DNA of 64,000 bases from Nocardioides sp. Soil805 (GTDB lineage: Bacteria; Actinomycetota; Actinomycetes; Propionibacteriales; Nocardioidaceae), in NCBI RefSeq assembly GCF_001429625.1, contig NZ_LMSU01000001.1, positions 563,498-627,497 on the forward strand, in the 5' to 3' direction. How positions within the stretch are numbered: the first letter of the stretch is position 1; each line of letters starts with the position of its first letter. A program made the position numbers and the translations under genes. This document shows positions 18,617 to 27,598 of the stretch, in pieces. Under the pieces are notes generated by a model that saw nothing but the letters and a program-made list of their open reading frames with translations, was not told the DNA's origin and searched no databases.

Positions 18617-19690
18617 ATGACCGGGAGCCCACGGGACGCGTCGTCCGCGCCCGAGCGCCAGCCCGGTCGCACCGGCGTCGTGCTCGTCAACCACGACAGC
18701 GCGGACGACACCGTCGCCTGCGTCGCCTCGCTGGAGACCTCCCGCGACCTCGACCTGGACATCGTGGTCGTGGACAACGCCGACTCCCCCGCCTCGGCCG
18801 AGGAGCTGCGCACCCTGCTGGGGCACCGGGCCGAGGTGATCAGCAGCGGCGGCAACCTCGGGTACGCCGGCGGCAGCAACATCGGGATCGCGCGGTGCCT
18901 GGAGCGCGGCAACGAGTACGTGTGGCTGCTCAACCCCGACACCCGGGTCGAGCCCGAGACCCTCCCCCGCCTGCTGCAGGTCTTCGAGGACGTCCCCGAC
19001 TGCGGTGTGGTCGGCCCGCGGATCGTCCACCCCGGCGAGCCGGCCACGATCTGGTTCGACGGCGGCTTCGTGGACGAGACCAAGCACGGCGAGACGCGGC
19101 ACCTCCACCAGGGCCGGCCGCTCGACGACACCGAGCCGCCGAGCCGGATCGAGGTCGACTACGTGACCGGGGCGTCGCTGCTGGCCCGACGCGCCACCCT
19201 CGAGACCGTGGGACCGCTGCCCGAGGAGTACTTCCTCTACTTCGAGGAGACCGACTGGTGCAGGCGGGCCCACCGGGCCGGCTGGCGGGTCATCGTCGAC
19301 CAGCGCGCCCGCATGGTGCACCACAAGCGGTCGAGCGGGGCGCTCCCGTCGCCCTACCATCTCTACTACATGACCCGGAACCGCTACCTCTTCGTCGAGC
19401 GCTCCCTCGGTGGCGACCCCGAGGCGGCACTGACCCACCTGCGCGGCAAGTGGGTGCGCACCTGGCGACGTACCGTGCGCCGCGCCGCGCCGGAGTGGCT
19501 CGACGAGTTCGACGCCCTCGTCGAGCGGGCCGCCACCGACGCCAGGGCGGGGCGCGACGGACGCAACGACGAGGTCTCGCACGTGCCGTGGCCCGAGGAC
19601 AGGTCACGCGAGCACGCGGTGACGGCCGGCGCGAACGGCCCGTCCACGGGCGGCGACGCCGGGACCGACGATCAGGGGGACGCTCGATGA
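18617..19690 (+). CDS. Family 2 glycosyltransferase (rhamnosyltransferase-like)
   Basis: This 357-residue GT-A fold enzyme has GVVLVNHDSADDTVACVASL as the first nucleotide-binding strand, VVVDNADSP, the acidic metal motif LLNPDTRVEPETL and the late EYFLYFEETDWCRRA helix, typical of GT2 rhamnosyl- or galactofuranosyl-type transferases that use NDP-sugars. There is no membrane segment, so it is cytoplasmic or peripheral. The C-terminus (after ~310) is polar and unconserved. The ATG at 18617 is supported by a -10 box 7 nt upstream; an in-frame start 33 codons earlier would precede that promoter. The stop overlaps the next ATG (ATGA). Confidence 0.9.
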   Translation: MTGSPRDASSAPERQPGRTGVVLVNHDSADDTVACVASLETSRDLDLDIVVVDNADSPASAEELRTLLGHRAEVISSGGNLGYAGGSNIGIARCLERGNEYVWLLNPDTRVEPETLPRLLQVFEDVPDCGVVGPRIVHPGEPATIWFDGGFVDETKHGETRHLHQGRPLDDTEPPSRIEVDYVTGASLLARRATLETVGPLPEEYFLYFEETDWCRRAHRAGWRVIVDQRARMVHHKRSSGALPSPYHLYYMTRNRYLFVERSLGGDPEAALTHLRGKWVRTWRRTVRRAAPEWLDEFDALVERAATDARAGRDGRNDEVSHVPWPEDRSREHAVTAGANGPSTGGDAGTDDQGDAR

Positions 19691-20517
19691 GGGCCAAGGA
19701 CGACACCACCGCGGTCATCGACAGCACGCTGGCCGGCGGTCCGCGGGTGCTGCACATCGGCGTGCAGCCCTCGACCGTGCCGCGTCGCCTCGCCCAGGAG
19801 CACGACCGCGAGGTCGAGTGCCTGCGCTGGCCGCTCGACCAGGGCGCCGCCGAGCAGTGGGGACCCGAGGTGGACCTCGCCCGCCGCGCCGACGCGTGGG
19901 TGCAGCCCTTCCTGATGGCCCCGGTGGACGTCGTGGTGGTGGAGGACGTGCTGGACGACGGTCCGGCTCCGGACGACTTCCTGCGCACCCTGGGCTCCGG
20001 GGCGCTGGTGCCCGGTGGCCTCGTCGTCGTGTCGGGCGCCCGAGACCTCGCGCACCCCCTGCAGTCCGCGGGATTCACGCTCGAGAGCGAGTCCGCGACC
20101 GAGGACGGCCGTCACGTCACGGTGGCACGCTTCCCCTCCTTCACCACCGCGCGCCCCCGGTCGCCGGAGGCCGACGGGGCGAGCGCCGCCGAGAACCGGC
20201 GCCTGGCGCACGAGCTGGAGCGCACCCGCGAGCTGCTGGGGCGCGAGCGCGCCACCATCGCCCGCGAGATGCAGCTGGGCAAGGACGAGCTGCTGGCCAT
20301 GGACCGCCAGGTCGCCGAGCTCCAGGACCGGCTCCAGCGGCTGCGGCACAAGAACGTCCTGCTCCGCGCCCGCGTCGCGCAGGTGGCCCGCGAGCGCGAC
20401 CTCGCCGAGGCCCGCGCCGCCGAGCTCGCCGACGAGCTCTTCCTCACCCACGACTCCCGCGCCGTCCGGGCCGTGGCCTCCCTGGTGGAGCGTGCCCGCC
20501 GCAGGCGGTCCTCGTGA
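19687..20517 (+). CDS. Rossmann-like (methyltransferase-type) protein with C-terminal coiled coil
   Basis: This 276-residue protein was not assigned to a named family. Residues ~20-145 have alternating strands such as PRVLHIGVQPSTVPRRLA, VDVVVVEDVLDD and GALVPGGLVVVSGA, resembling a methyltransferase Rossmann fold, although the SAM-binding GxGxG is degenerate. Residues ~165-265 are a long charged coiled coil (NRRLAHELERTRELLGRERA through QVAELQDRLQRLRHKNVL). It is coupled to glycosyltransferases at both ends. It could be a scaffold or chain-length regulator in the glycan complex, but this is inference. Confidence 0.75.
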   Translation: MRAKDDTTAVIDSTLAGGPRVLHIGVQPSTVPRRLAQEHDREVECLRWPLDQGAAEQWGPEVDLARRADAWVQPFLMAPVDVVVVEDVLDDGPAPDDFLRTLGSGALVPGGLVVVSGARDLAHPLQSAGFTLESESATEDGRHVTVARFPSFTTARPRSPEADGASAAENRRLAHELERTRELLGRERATIAREMQLGKDELLAMDRQVAELQDRLQRLRHKNVLLRARVAQVARERDLAEARAAELADELFLTHDSRAVRAVASLVERARRRRSS

Positions 20518-22631
20518 CGGCCGGCGAGGGCGAGGAGCAGAGCGCCCTGGACCGGCGCCGGGCCGGCTACCGCCAGCTCGTCGACGGCGAGCTGGCGTCG
20601 GGCGACGGGGACCGCTACACGTTCCTGGTGCGCTCGGTCGACCTGCGCAACCCCGGCCCCGACCTGGTCGCCGCTGCCGGCATCGGCCTGGCCCTCGTCG
20701 AGCGCGGCCACGGCGTACGCCTCGTGCCCCAGCACCGCTGGCACCTCGGCGGCTCGACCGACGTGTGGGTCGCCGCGACCCCCGAGGTCGACCCGTCGCT
20801 GGCCCCCGCCGACGCGTGGAAGGTGGCCTGGGCCCACTCCGGCATCGACGAGTGGGCGGTCCTGGACCACCTCGTCGCCTTCGACCGGGTGCTGGCGGGC
20901 TCCGAGATCGGCCGGGTCACGCTGCGGCGGCGCACCCCGCGCGCCGACGTCGTCCTGCGCACCGGCGTCGACGCCGAGCTCTTCGTCCCCGCGGGTGCGG
21001 AGCGTGACGAGGTCGCCAGCCTCGGCGTGCACGTGGACCGGGGCCGTCCCGTCCAGCCGCTGCTGACCGACCTGCCCCTCGAGGCGCCGCTCACCGTGTA
21101 CGCCGAGCCGGTGCGCACCATGCGCAGCGGCCTGCTGGGCCGGCTCGAGGCCCCGGTGGCGTGGCTGCGGTCTCCCGACGTGCTCGGCCGCGCGCTGCTC
21201 AGCGTGATCGAGATGCCGGTCTCGGCGGTCAGCAACGGCACCGTGCCGGCCCTCGTGTTCGAGAGCCTGGCCTCCGGCGCCCTGCCGGTCCTCAACTCGC
21301 GCCTCGGTGCGGTCGAGGTCGGCCTGGACCTCCCGACGTACACCACCCCCGAGGAGCTCGGCGAGGTGATCGACGCGCACCTCGCCGATCCCGACGCGAC
21401 CGCCGCCCGCGCCGCGGCGCTGCGCGAGCTGGTGCTGGACGGGCACACGTGGGGTCACCGGGCGGCCGAGCTGGACCACCTCGTCCGGACCCGCCCGCGC
21501 ATCGAGGTGGCTGCCCCGCCCACCAAGGCGCTGCACTACTTCCCCGACTACAACCGGGCCAACCCCTACCAGGGCATGCTGTTCGCCGGCCTCGACGCCG
21601 TCGACGCCTATCCCGTGGCGGTGGCCGACGTCATCAGCCACCTGGAGAACCACGCCGTCTCGGCCGTCCCGGGCACCCTCAACATCCACTGGACCACCCC
21701 GATCCTCCAGTACGCCGAGGGCCCCTACCGCGCGGCGATCGAGCTCGACCGCTTCAGCGCGGCCCTGCACAAGTTTCGTGCCGCGGGTGGACGACTGGTG
21801 TGGACGTTGCACAACGTGCTGCCGCACGAGGCCAAGCACGTGTGGGCCGAGACGCAGCTGGCCCAGCTGCTGGCCGACCGTGCCGACACGATCCACGCCC
21901 TCGCCGAGATCACCGCGCGGCAGGCGTCCGAGGTGCTGCGCCTCGACCCGCGCAAGGTGGTCGTGATCGAGCACTCGAGCTACCTGGGCCGCTACCCGCA
22001 GTGGATCAGCCGTGAGGCCGCGCGCGCCCAGCTCGGCTTCGGCCCCGACGACAAGGTGCTCGTGGCGCTCGGCGGCATCCGGCCCTACAAGGGGCTGGGA
22101 CGGCTGCTCGACGTGTTCCACGAGCTGGCCGACGACGACCTCTCGCTCTCGCTGCTGGTGGCGGGCAAGCCGGCGCAGACGCAGGAGACCGCCGGCCTCG
22201 AGCGCCGGTGCGAGCAGTCGCCGCGCGTCATCTCGGAGTTCTCCCACGTCCCCGACGACCAGCTCCAGGTCTGGTTCGGGGCCGCCGACCTGGCCGTGCT
22301 GCCGTACTCGCGCATCCTCAACTCGGGTGTCTTCTGGCTCGCGCAGACGTTCGGGCTGCCCATCGTGGGCCCGCGCACGGGGGCCCTGCTCGACCTCGCC
22401 GACGAGCCCCACGTGCGCCTGTTCAACCCGCGCGACGACCGCTCCCTCAAGGAGACCCTGCGCGCCGCGGTGCGCGAGCTCGTCGACGACCCGGAGCGCG
22501 CCGCCGCCGCGCGCGCCTCCTCGCTCGCGACCGCCCACGCCCGCCCGCCGCAGCAGATGGCCGCGGACTTCGCGACCTTCATCGAGCCCCTGCTCGGCAG
22601 CGAGCGACCCGCCCGTCGGGCGACGGGGTGA
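20514..22631 (+). CDS. Two-part glycosyltransferase (GT4-like C-terminal domain)
   Basis: This 705-residue protein has two halves. Residues ~1-330 look like a GT-B type glycosyltransferase (VERGHGVRLVPQHRWHLGG, then VSAVSNGTVPALVFESLASG, the NDP-sugar-binding end). Residues ~335-705 form a second GT-B unit with FPDYNRANPYQGMLFAGL, LHNVLPHEAKHVW, GGIRPYKGLGRLLDVF and VLPYSRILNSGVFWLAQTFG, typical of GT4 enzymes. The start is a GTG overlapping the previous stop (GTGA). No membrane helices are seen. Two catalytic halves in one chain suggest sequential transfer of two sugars. Confidence 0.85.
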   Translation: MTAGEGEEQSALDRRRAGYRQLVDGELASGDGDRYTFLVRSVDLRNPGPDLVAAAGIGLALVERGHGVRLVPQHRWHLGGSTDVWVAATPEVDPSLAPADAWKVAWAHSGIDEWAVLDHLVAFDRVLAGSEIGRVTLRRRTPRADVVLRTGVDAELFVPAGAERDEVASLGVHVDRGRPVQPLLTDLPLEAPLTVYAEPVRTMRSGLLGRLEAPVAWLRSPDVLGRALLSVIEMPVSAVSNGTVPALVFESLASGALPVLNSRLGAVEVGLDLPTYTTPEELGEVIDAHLADPDATAARAAALRELVLDGHTWGHRAAELDHLVRTRPRIEVAAPPTKALHYFPDYNRANPYQGMLFAGLDAVDAYPVAVADVISHLENHAVSAVPGTLNIHWTTPILQYAEGPYRAAIELDRFSAALHKFRAAGGRLVWTLHNVLPHEAKHVWAETQLAQLLADRADTIHALAEITARQASEVLRLDPRKVVVIEHSSYLGRYPQWISREAARAQLGFGPDDKVLVALGGIRPYKGLGRLLDVFHELADDDLSLSLLVAGKPAQTQETAGLERRCEQSPRVISEFSHVPDDQLQVWFGAADLAVLPYSRILNSGVFWLAQTFGLPIVGPRTGALLDLADEPHVRLFNPRDDRSLKETLRAAVRELVDDPERAAAARASSLATAHARPPQQMAADFATFIEPLLGSERPARRATG

Positions 22632-22638
22632 GCGCGCC

Positions 22639-25557
22639 GTGATCGAACCCCCCATGAGCTCGGCGGCCCGGCACTCGGCCCGCGACCTGGTGGCCTCGGG
22701 GCTGCTGGACCTCGACTGGATCGCCGCCCAGCTCGGCACCGAGCCCGGTACCCCCGAGGACGCCGCCCGCGCGGTCATCAACACCCCGGACATCTCTCCG
22801 CACCCGCTCTTCGAGGCCACCTGGCTCCCCGGCAAGGGCGTGTGGCAGGCCGGCGACCTCCCGCCGTCGCTCTGGTACGTCACCGAGGGACCCCGCCGCA
22901 ACCGGCTGGCGCCGCACCCCCTCATCAACACCGAGCGCATCCACGAGGAGAACTCCGCCGCCCGGGACCACGAGTTCGGCCCGCTGGCCTGGTGGGCGGC
23001 CCACGCCACCCGCGACACCCCGCTGCCGGTGCGCCGGGGCTACCCGCACATCTCGTGGGGCGAGTTCCGCGACAACGCGCTGCGCGCCGCGCGCGAGTGG
23101 CAGGTGCTGTCCTACCTGGACGCCAACCCCGGCGCCCACCAGCACTCACCCGAGACGCCCGGACCGGTCGTCAGCGTGCTGATGAGCGCCCAGGACGTCG
23201 GGCCGCTGCTCGGCCCCACCGTGGCCGCGCTCCAGGCGCAGACCCTCGACCAGTGGGAGCTGCTGGTCCTCGACCGGGGCTCGATCGACGCCACCGGATC
23301 CATCGCCTCCGACGTCGCCGCGGGCGACGCCCGCGTACGCGTGATCATGGGCTCGCGGACCCAGCTGGGCCGCACGTTCAACCGCGGCCTGCAGCGCGCC
23401 CGCGGCGAGTTCGTCGCCTTCCTCGAGCCGGGCCACCTGTGGCACCCCGAGTTCCTCGCCCGTGCGGTCGGGGTGCTGCGCGCCGGCGACCGCTCGGCCG
23501 TGCACGCCTTCCCGGGCCGCGAGACGCGGCTGTCCGGCGAGCTGGTCACCGCCTCCCAGTTCGACCTCGGCACCACGCTGCTGCGTCGCTCGGTGCTGAC
23601 CGCCCTCGACGGCTTCGACGAGGGCGACTCGGAGGAGACGGTCGCCGACCTCGTACGCCGCCTGCGCGCCGGCGACCTCGACTGGGCCAACCCCCTCGTC
23701 CTGCTGCGCGGCGTCACCGAGGACACCCCGCAGACGGTCAACTGGGAGGCCGCCCAGGCCACGGCACGCGTCGTCGGGCAGACGAGCGTCGTGCTCCCCA
23801 TGGGGGCGGGCAGCCGCGGGACGATCGACTGGCTGCTCGCGGGCGGGCCGGACGTCGACATCGTCGTCGTGACCGCGCGCGACCGTCGCGGACCCCACCT
23901 GCTCACCTCGGCCCTCGCCGCGCTCCTGCCCGGCGTCACCGCCGTCTCGGTCCCCGCCGGCACGTCGATCACCTCGGCCATGGACATCGGGATCGCCCAC
24001 AGCACCGGTGACGCGGTCGTGCTGGTGCGTCCCGAGGCGCAGCCGGCGCCCGGCATCGTCCGCGCCCTGGCCGATGCGGTCCACGACGACGGGGTGGCCC
24101 TCGTCCAGCCGCTGGTCCTCGACCGGCGCGGGCTGGTCCTGTCGGCCGGTGCCACCTTCCCGCGCGGCGACGAACGGCTCGGGCTGCTGCTCACCGGCTA
24201 TCCCGCCTCGGACGCGCGCCGGCTCGGGCGTACCGAGATCCCGGCCCCGGCCTCCCCCGTCGTCGCGCTGCAGGCCGACCGGCTCACCGCCCTGCGAGGG
24301 CTCGACCCGCTCTTCGAGGACGTCCTCGCCGAGACCGACCTGGGGCTGCGCGCCCTCGCGTCGGGCGCCGGCGCGAGCGTGCTCGTGCCGGACGTCACGG
24401 TCACCTCGCGGACGGCGTACGCCGACCCGGCCGACCTCAAGGTCGCCCTCTCCGCCCTGCGCTCGCGACGCCACCAGGTGCCCGAGGACCACACCCCCGA
24501 GCTGTGGCGTGCCGTCGGCTTCGACGTGACCGGCGTCCGCACCCGGCGGGTGGCTGCCGACCCGGACGACCCCGAGTCCGACTCGGTCCTGCTGCAGGAG
24601 CAGGTGGTGCGCGCGGTGCGCGGGATCGACGAGAGCCCGCCCCGGCTGCGCTGGACCATCGACACCGCGGCGCCCGCCGGTCCCCGGGGCGAGCGGTGGG
24701 GCGACACCCACTTCGCCCGCTCGCTCGCCGCCGCGCTCGAGCGGTGCGGCCAGGACGTGTCCGTCGACTCCCGCGACGCGCGGGACCGCGCGACCCGCGA
24801 CCACGACGACGTCGTCCTGGTGCTGCGCGGGCTCGACCTCGTCCCGCCGCACCCCCACGCCCTCAACATGGAGTGGATCATCAGCCACCCCGACCTGGTG
24901 ACGGCCGCGGAGGTCAAGGGCTTCGACCTCGTGTACGCCGCCAGCGTGAGCTGGCCCGCGCAGGTGCGCCGCGACTGGGGGCTGCACGTGGCGCCGCTGC
25001 TCCAGTGCACCGACCCCCGCTACTTCCACCCCGACCGCGGGGTGCCCGACACCGGGCCGGCGGTGCTGTTCGTCGGCAACTCCCGTGGTGTCTTCCGGCA
25101 CGCGGTGCGGACCGCGCTGGCCGCCGAGACCGACCTCACCGTCCACGGCGCCGACTGGGACGAGTACCTCGACCCCCAGATGGTCGCCTCCAGCGGGGTG
25201 CCCAACGACGAGGTCGGAGTCCTCTACGCCACGGCGGGCGTGGTGCTCAACGACCACCACGTCGACATGCGGCGGGACTCGTTCCTGTCCAACCGGCTCT
25301 TCGACGCGGCCGCCTGTGGCGCCCGGATCGCCACCGACGAGGTGTCGGGGCTGGACGAGACGTTCGGCGCCCTCGTGCAGCCGTTCGCCGACGAGCACGA
25401 CCTCGCCCGCCTCGTGCGACCGCCGTACGCCGCCTTCCCGGACCACGAGACCCGGCGCGAGCTGGCCCGGCGGGTCATCGCCGAGCACACCTTCGACCAG
25501 CGCGCCGCGACGCTGGTCGAGGACGCGGTCAGGGCCCTGCGGGCCCGCGAGCGCTGA
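22639..25557 (+). CDS. Large two-domain glycosyltransferase (GT2 plus GT-B/CgeB-like)
   Basis: This 972-residue protein has a ~150-residue N-terminal region, a GT2 domain at ~170-400 (PVVSVLMSAQDVGPLLGPTV, VAFLEPGHLWHPEF), a further GT2-like region at ~400-620 (VDIVVVTARDRRGPHLLTSA, GDAVVLVRPEAQPAPG), and a C-terminal region of ~320 residues resembling CgeB-type glycosyltransferases (GPAVLFVGNSRGVFRHAV, SFLSNRLFDAAACGARI). The start is GTG 22639, 8 nt after the previous stop, or ATG 22654. It closes the four-gene block. The large protein with several transferase modules points to polymer assembly, for example a capsule or teichoic/teichuronic-type glycan; the polymer is not identifiable. Confidence 0.85.
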   Translation: MIEPPMSSAARHSARDLVASGLLDLDWIAAQLGTEPGTPEDAARAVINTPDISPHPLFEATWLPGKGVWQAGDLPPSLWYVTEGPRRNRLAPHPLINTERIHEENSAARDHEFGPLAWWAAHATRDTPLPVRRGYPHISWGEFRDNALRAAREWQVLSYLDANPGAHQHSPETPGPVVSVLMSAQDVGPLLGPTVAALQAQTLDQWELLVLDRGSIDATGSIASDVAAGDARVRVIMGSRTQLGRTFNRGLQRARGEFVAFLEPGHLWHPEFLARAVGVLRAGDRSAVHAFPGRETRLSGELVTASQFDLGTTLLRRSVLTALDGFDEGDSEETVADLVRRLRAGDLDWANPLVLLRGVTEDTPQTVNWEAAQATARVVGQTSVVLPMGAGSRGTIDWLLAGGPDVDIVVVTARDRRGPHLLTSALAALLPGVTAVSVPAGTSITSAMDIGIAHSTGDAVVLVRPEAQPAPGIVRALADAVHDDGVALVQPLVLDRRGLVLSAGATFPRGDERLGLLLTGYPASDARRLGRTEIPAPASPVVALQADRLTALRGLDPLFEDVLAETDLGLRALASGAGASVLVPDVTVTSRTAYADPADLKVALSALRSRRHQVPEDHTPELWRAVGFDVTGVRTRRVAADPDDPESDSVLLQEQVVRAVRGIDESPPRLRWTIDTAAPAGPRGERWGDTHFARSLAAALERCGQDVSVDSRDARDRATRDHDDVVLVLRGLDLVPPHPHALNMEWIISHPDLVTAAEVKGFDLVYAASVSWPAQVRRDWGLHVAPLLQCTDPRYFHPDRGVPDTGPAVLFVGNSRGVFRHAVRTALAAETDLTVHGADWDEYLDPQMVASSGVPNDEVGVLYATAGVVLNDHHVDMRRDSFLSNRLFDAAACGARIATDEVSGLDETFGALVQPFADEHDLARLVRPPYAAFPDHETRRELARRVIAEHTFDQRAATLVEDAVRALRARER

Positions 25558-25578
25558 GGTCGGACGCCGCCCGACACG

Positions 25579-25648
25579 TGTAACGCTCCGTCACACACGC
25601 TCCACCCCCCGTCGATGGGGTGTGGAGCTCTCGTAACGGAGCGTTACA
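25579..25648. repeat. Inverted repeat with nested palindromes between convergent genes
   Basis: The outer arms TGTAACGCTCCGT (25579-25591) and ACGGAGCGTTACA (25636-25648) are a perfect 13-bp inverted repeat. An inner stem (GCTCCAC...CCCC with GGGG...GTGGAGC) fills the middle. The right arm is itself part of the palindrome GTAACG-GAG-CGTTAC, and the left copy differs from it by one base. It may act as a bidirectional terminator for the glycosyltransferase and ftsY genes, or be a binding site or mobile REP-like remnant. Confidence 0.75.
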
Positions 25649-25664
25649 TGCGGGGGCGGTGGTG

Positions 25665-26825
25665 TCAGCCGAGGAGTGCGTCGACGAAGGCCCCGGAGTC
25701 GAAGGGCGCCAGGTCGTCGGCGCCCTCGCCGAGCCCGACGAGCTTGACCGGCACGCCCAGCTCACGCTGGACGGCGACCACGATGCCGCCCTTGGCCGAG
25801 CCGTCCAGCTTGGTCAGCACGATGCCGGTCACGTCCACGATCTCGGAGAAGACGCGGGCCTGGATCATTCCGTTCTGACCCGTCGTCGCGTCCAGGACGA
25901 GCAGCACCTCGGTGACGGGGGCCTGCTTCTCGATGACGCGCTTGACCTTGCCGAGCTCGTCCATGAGGCCGGCCTTGTTCTGGAGGCGTCCGGCGGTGTC
26001 GACGATCACGGTGTCGACGCCCTGCTCGACGCCCTGCTTGACGGCCTCGAAGGCGACGCTCGCGGGGTCGGAGCCCTCCGGGCCGCGCACCACCTCGACG
26101 CCGACGCGCTCACCCCACGTGGCGAGCTGGTCGACGGCGGCTGCGCGGAACGTGTCGGCCGCACCGAGCGTGACGGTGCGGTCCTCGGCGACCAGGATCC
26201 GGGCGATCTTGCCGACGGTGGTGGTCTTGCCGGCGCCGTTGACGCCGACCACGAGCACCACGCCGGGCCGGCCGTCGGTGCCGCTCACCTGCAGGCGGCG
26301 GTCCATGTCGGGGTCGACGAGCGCGATGAGCTCCTCACGGAGCACCTCGCGGGCGTCGCTGGCGGTGTTGCCCTCGACCCGCAGCCGGGTGCGGAGGCGG
26401 TCCACCAGCTGCTGGGTGGGGGCGACGCCGATGTCGGCGGTGAGGAGGGTGTCCTCGATCGACTCCCACGTGTCCTCGTCGAGCCGGTCACGGCTCAGCA
26501 GGGCGAGCAGTCCGCGACCCAGGGTGCCCTGCGACCGCGAGAGCCGCTGACGCAGCCGCACCAGGCGGCTGGCGGTGCTCTCGGGCCGTTCGAGGGTGGG
26601 GGCCTCGGGCGCGGCCTCGACCGGCGGTGCGGTCTCCACGCCCGCCTCGGCCGGCGGTGCCTCGGTCGGTGGCGCCTCGGTCGGCGCCTCCGGGCGCGTG
26701 ATGACGTCGGTGCCACCGCCCGGGGGCACGCCCCTGCGGCGGCGACCCGCCGACGTGACGAGCCCGACGAGCGTGAGTACGCCGACGACGGCGATGCCGA
26801 TGATCAGATACAGCCAGTCACCCAT
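25665..26825 (-). CDS. ftsY: Signal recognition particle receptor FtsY
   Basis: This 386-residue GTPase docks ribosome-SRP complexes at the membrane. An N-terminal hydrophobic segment (WLYLIIGIAVVGVLTLVGLV) may anchor it, followed by an acidic, Pro/Ala/Glu-rich A domain (~35-90). The NG domain carries GVNGAGKTTTVGKIA, DTFRAAAVDQL, DTAGRLQNKAGLM and TKLDGSAKGG. The ATG at 26825 is preferred to one 4 codons upstream because the membrane segment follows directly. It is downstream of smc in the usual actinobacterial order, with two small genes in between. Confidence 0.96.
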   Translation of the reverse strand: MGDWLYLIIGIAVVGVLTLVGLVTSAGRRRRGVPPGGGTDVITRPEAPTEAPPTEAPPAEAGVETAPPVEAAPEAPTLERPESTASRLVRLRQRLSRSQGTLGRGLLALLSRDRLDEDTWESIEDTLLTADIGVAPTQQLVDRLRTRLRVEGNTASDAREVLREELIALVDPDMDRRLQVSGTDGRPGVVLVVGVNGAGKTTTVGKIARILVAEDRTVTLGAADTFRAAAVDQLATWGERVGVEVVRGPEGSDPASVAFEAVKQGVEQGVDTVIVDTAGRLQNKAGLMDELGKVKRVIEKQAPVTEVLLVLDATTGQNGMIQARVFSEIVDVTGIVLTKLDGSAKGGIVVAVQRELGVPVKLVGLGEGADDLAPFDSGAFVDALLG

Positions 26826-26856
26826 GGGGCAATCCAACCAGACGGTGCGGATGCGC

Positions 26857-27036
26857 TCAGGCGCGGATGTCCTCGTACTCGCCGATCGTCGGCAGGGCGT
26901 CGACGCCCTTGCGCATGGCGCTGCCGACCTGGGGCACGACCGGCAGCTCCTCGCCGCGGTGCGGGTAGGCGACGTACGCGACGACGGCGACGGCCGCGAC
27001 GAGCACGAACAGCATCACCAAGGTGATCACGAGCAT
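26857..27036 (-). CDS. Small single-span membrane protein
   Basis: This 59-residue protein starts MLVITLVMLFVLVAAVAVVA, one transmembrane helix, followed by a polar tail ending PTIGEYEDIRA. It has no recognised family. GGGAGA lies upstream of the ATG at 27036. It is on the same strand as ftsY, 31 bp before it, and may be cotranscribed. The high-quality start signal and membrane-protein composition support a real gene despite its size. Confidence 0.7.
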   Translation of the reverse strand: MLVITLVMLFVLVAAVAVVAYVAYPHRGEELPVVPQVGSAMRKGVDALPTIGEYEDIRA

Positions 27037-27132
27037 GTATTCATCTCCCGAGTACGGCGGACCTGGCCTCCAGCGTGGCACAGCGGCGCACCGATCCCCA
27101 TTTGCGGCGGGTCCTCCACGTGTCGCACTGGG

Positions 27133-27585
27133 TCAGGCACGCAGCAGCGGCTCGACGGCGGCGCGGATCACGTCGGGCATCGGTACGACGGGGCGCTGGC
27201 CGGCGCCGTGCTCGTTGTCGACGTACACGTGCACGAAGCGCCCCTCGGCCGCGGCCTCCTCGGAGTCGCCCTGGAAGAGGCCGATCCGGTAGACGATCGA
27301 GGACGTGCCGACCTTGTCGACGACCAGGCCCATCTCGATCGGGTCGGGGAAGCCGATCTCGCGGAAGTAGCGGCACGACGTCTCGGCCACGACGCCGATC
27401 TGCGGCAGGTGCCGCACGTTGGTGCCGGTGGCCTCGAAGAGGTGCGCGTTCACCGCGGTGTCGAAGAGCTCGTAGTACGTCGCGTTGTTGAGGTGGCCGT
27501 AGGCGTCGTCGTCGCGCCAGCGGGTGGTCACGGTGCGCCACGCGACGTAGTCGGCACGGGTCGGCAGGGGGGCTCGCTCGCTCAC
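27133..27585 (-). CDS. Acyl-CoA thioesterase (4HBT hot-dog family)
   Basis: This 150-residue hot-dog thioesterase has the active-site segment DDDAYGHLNNATYYELFDTA, with the Asp-His and Asn of the 4-hydroxybenzoyl-CoA thioesterase type, then the strand YFREIGFPDPIEMGL. It hydrolyses acyl-CoA thioesters; the acyl chain is not predictable. The GTG at 27585 is chosen because a TAGGGT -10 box ends 7 nt upstream and conservation starts directly after it. An open frame continuing upstream runs through the repeat array and is not coding. Confidence 0.9.
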   Translation of the reverse strand: MSERAPLPTRADYVAWRTVTTRWRDDDAYGHLNNATYYELFDTAVNAHLFEATGTNVRHLPQIGVVAETSCRYFREIGFPDPIEMGLVVDKVGTSSIVYRIGLFQGDSEEAAAEGRFVHVYVDNEHGAGQRPVVPMPDVIRAAVEPLLRA

Positions 27586-27592
27586 GGCGGCC

Positions 27593-27598
27593 ACCCTA
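27593..27598 (-). promoter_or_regulatory. -10 box (TAGGGT) for a leaderless thioesterase transcript
   Basis: TAGGGT on the minus strand is followed by 7 nt (GGCCGCC) and the GTG at 27585. No ribosome-binding site is present. Confidence 0.6.

Noticed and set aside
20112..23018. A long minus-strand frame (968 codons) opposite the glycosyltransferases
   Set aside because: No recognisable domain and codon bias of a shadow frame. The sense strand has coupled genes with glycosyltransferase motifs.
18617..25557. A phage or plasmid island
   Set aside because: No integrase, transposase, tRNA-associated direct repeats or drop in GC content was seen; the genes are all glycan-related.
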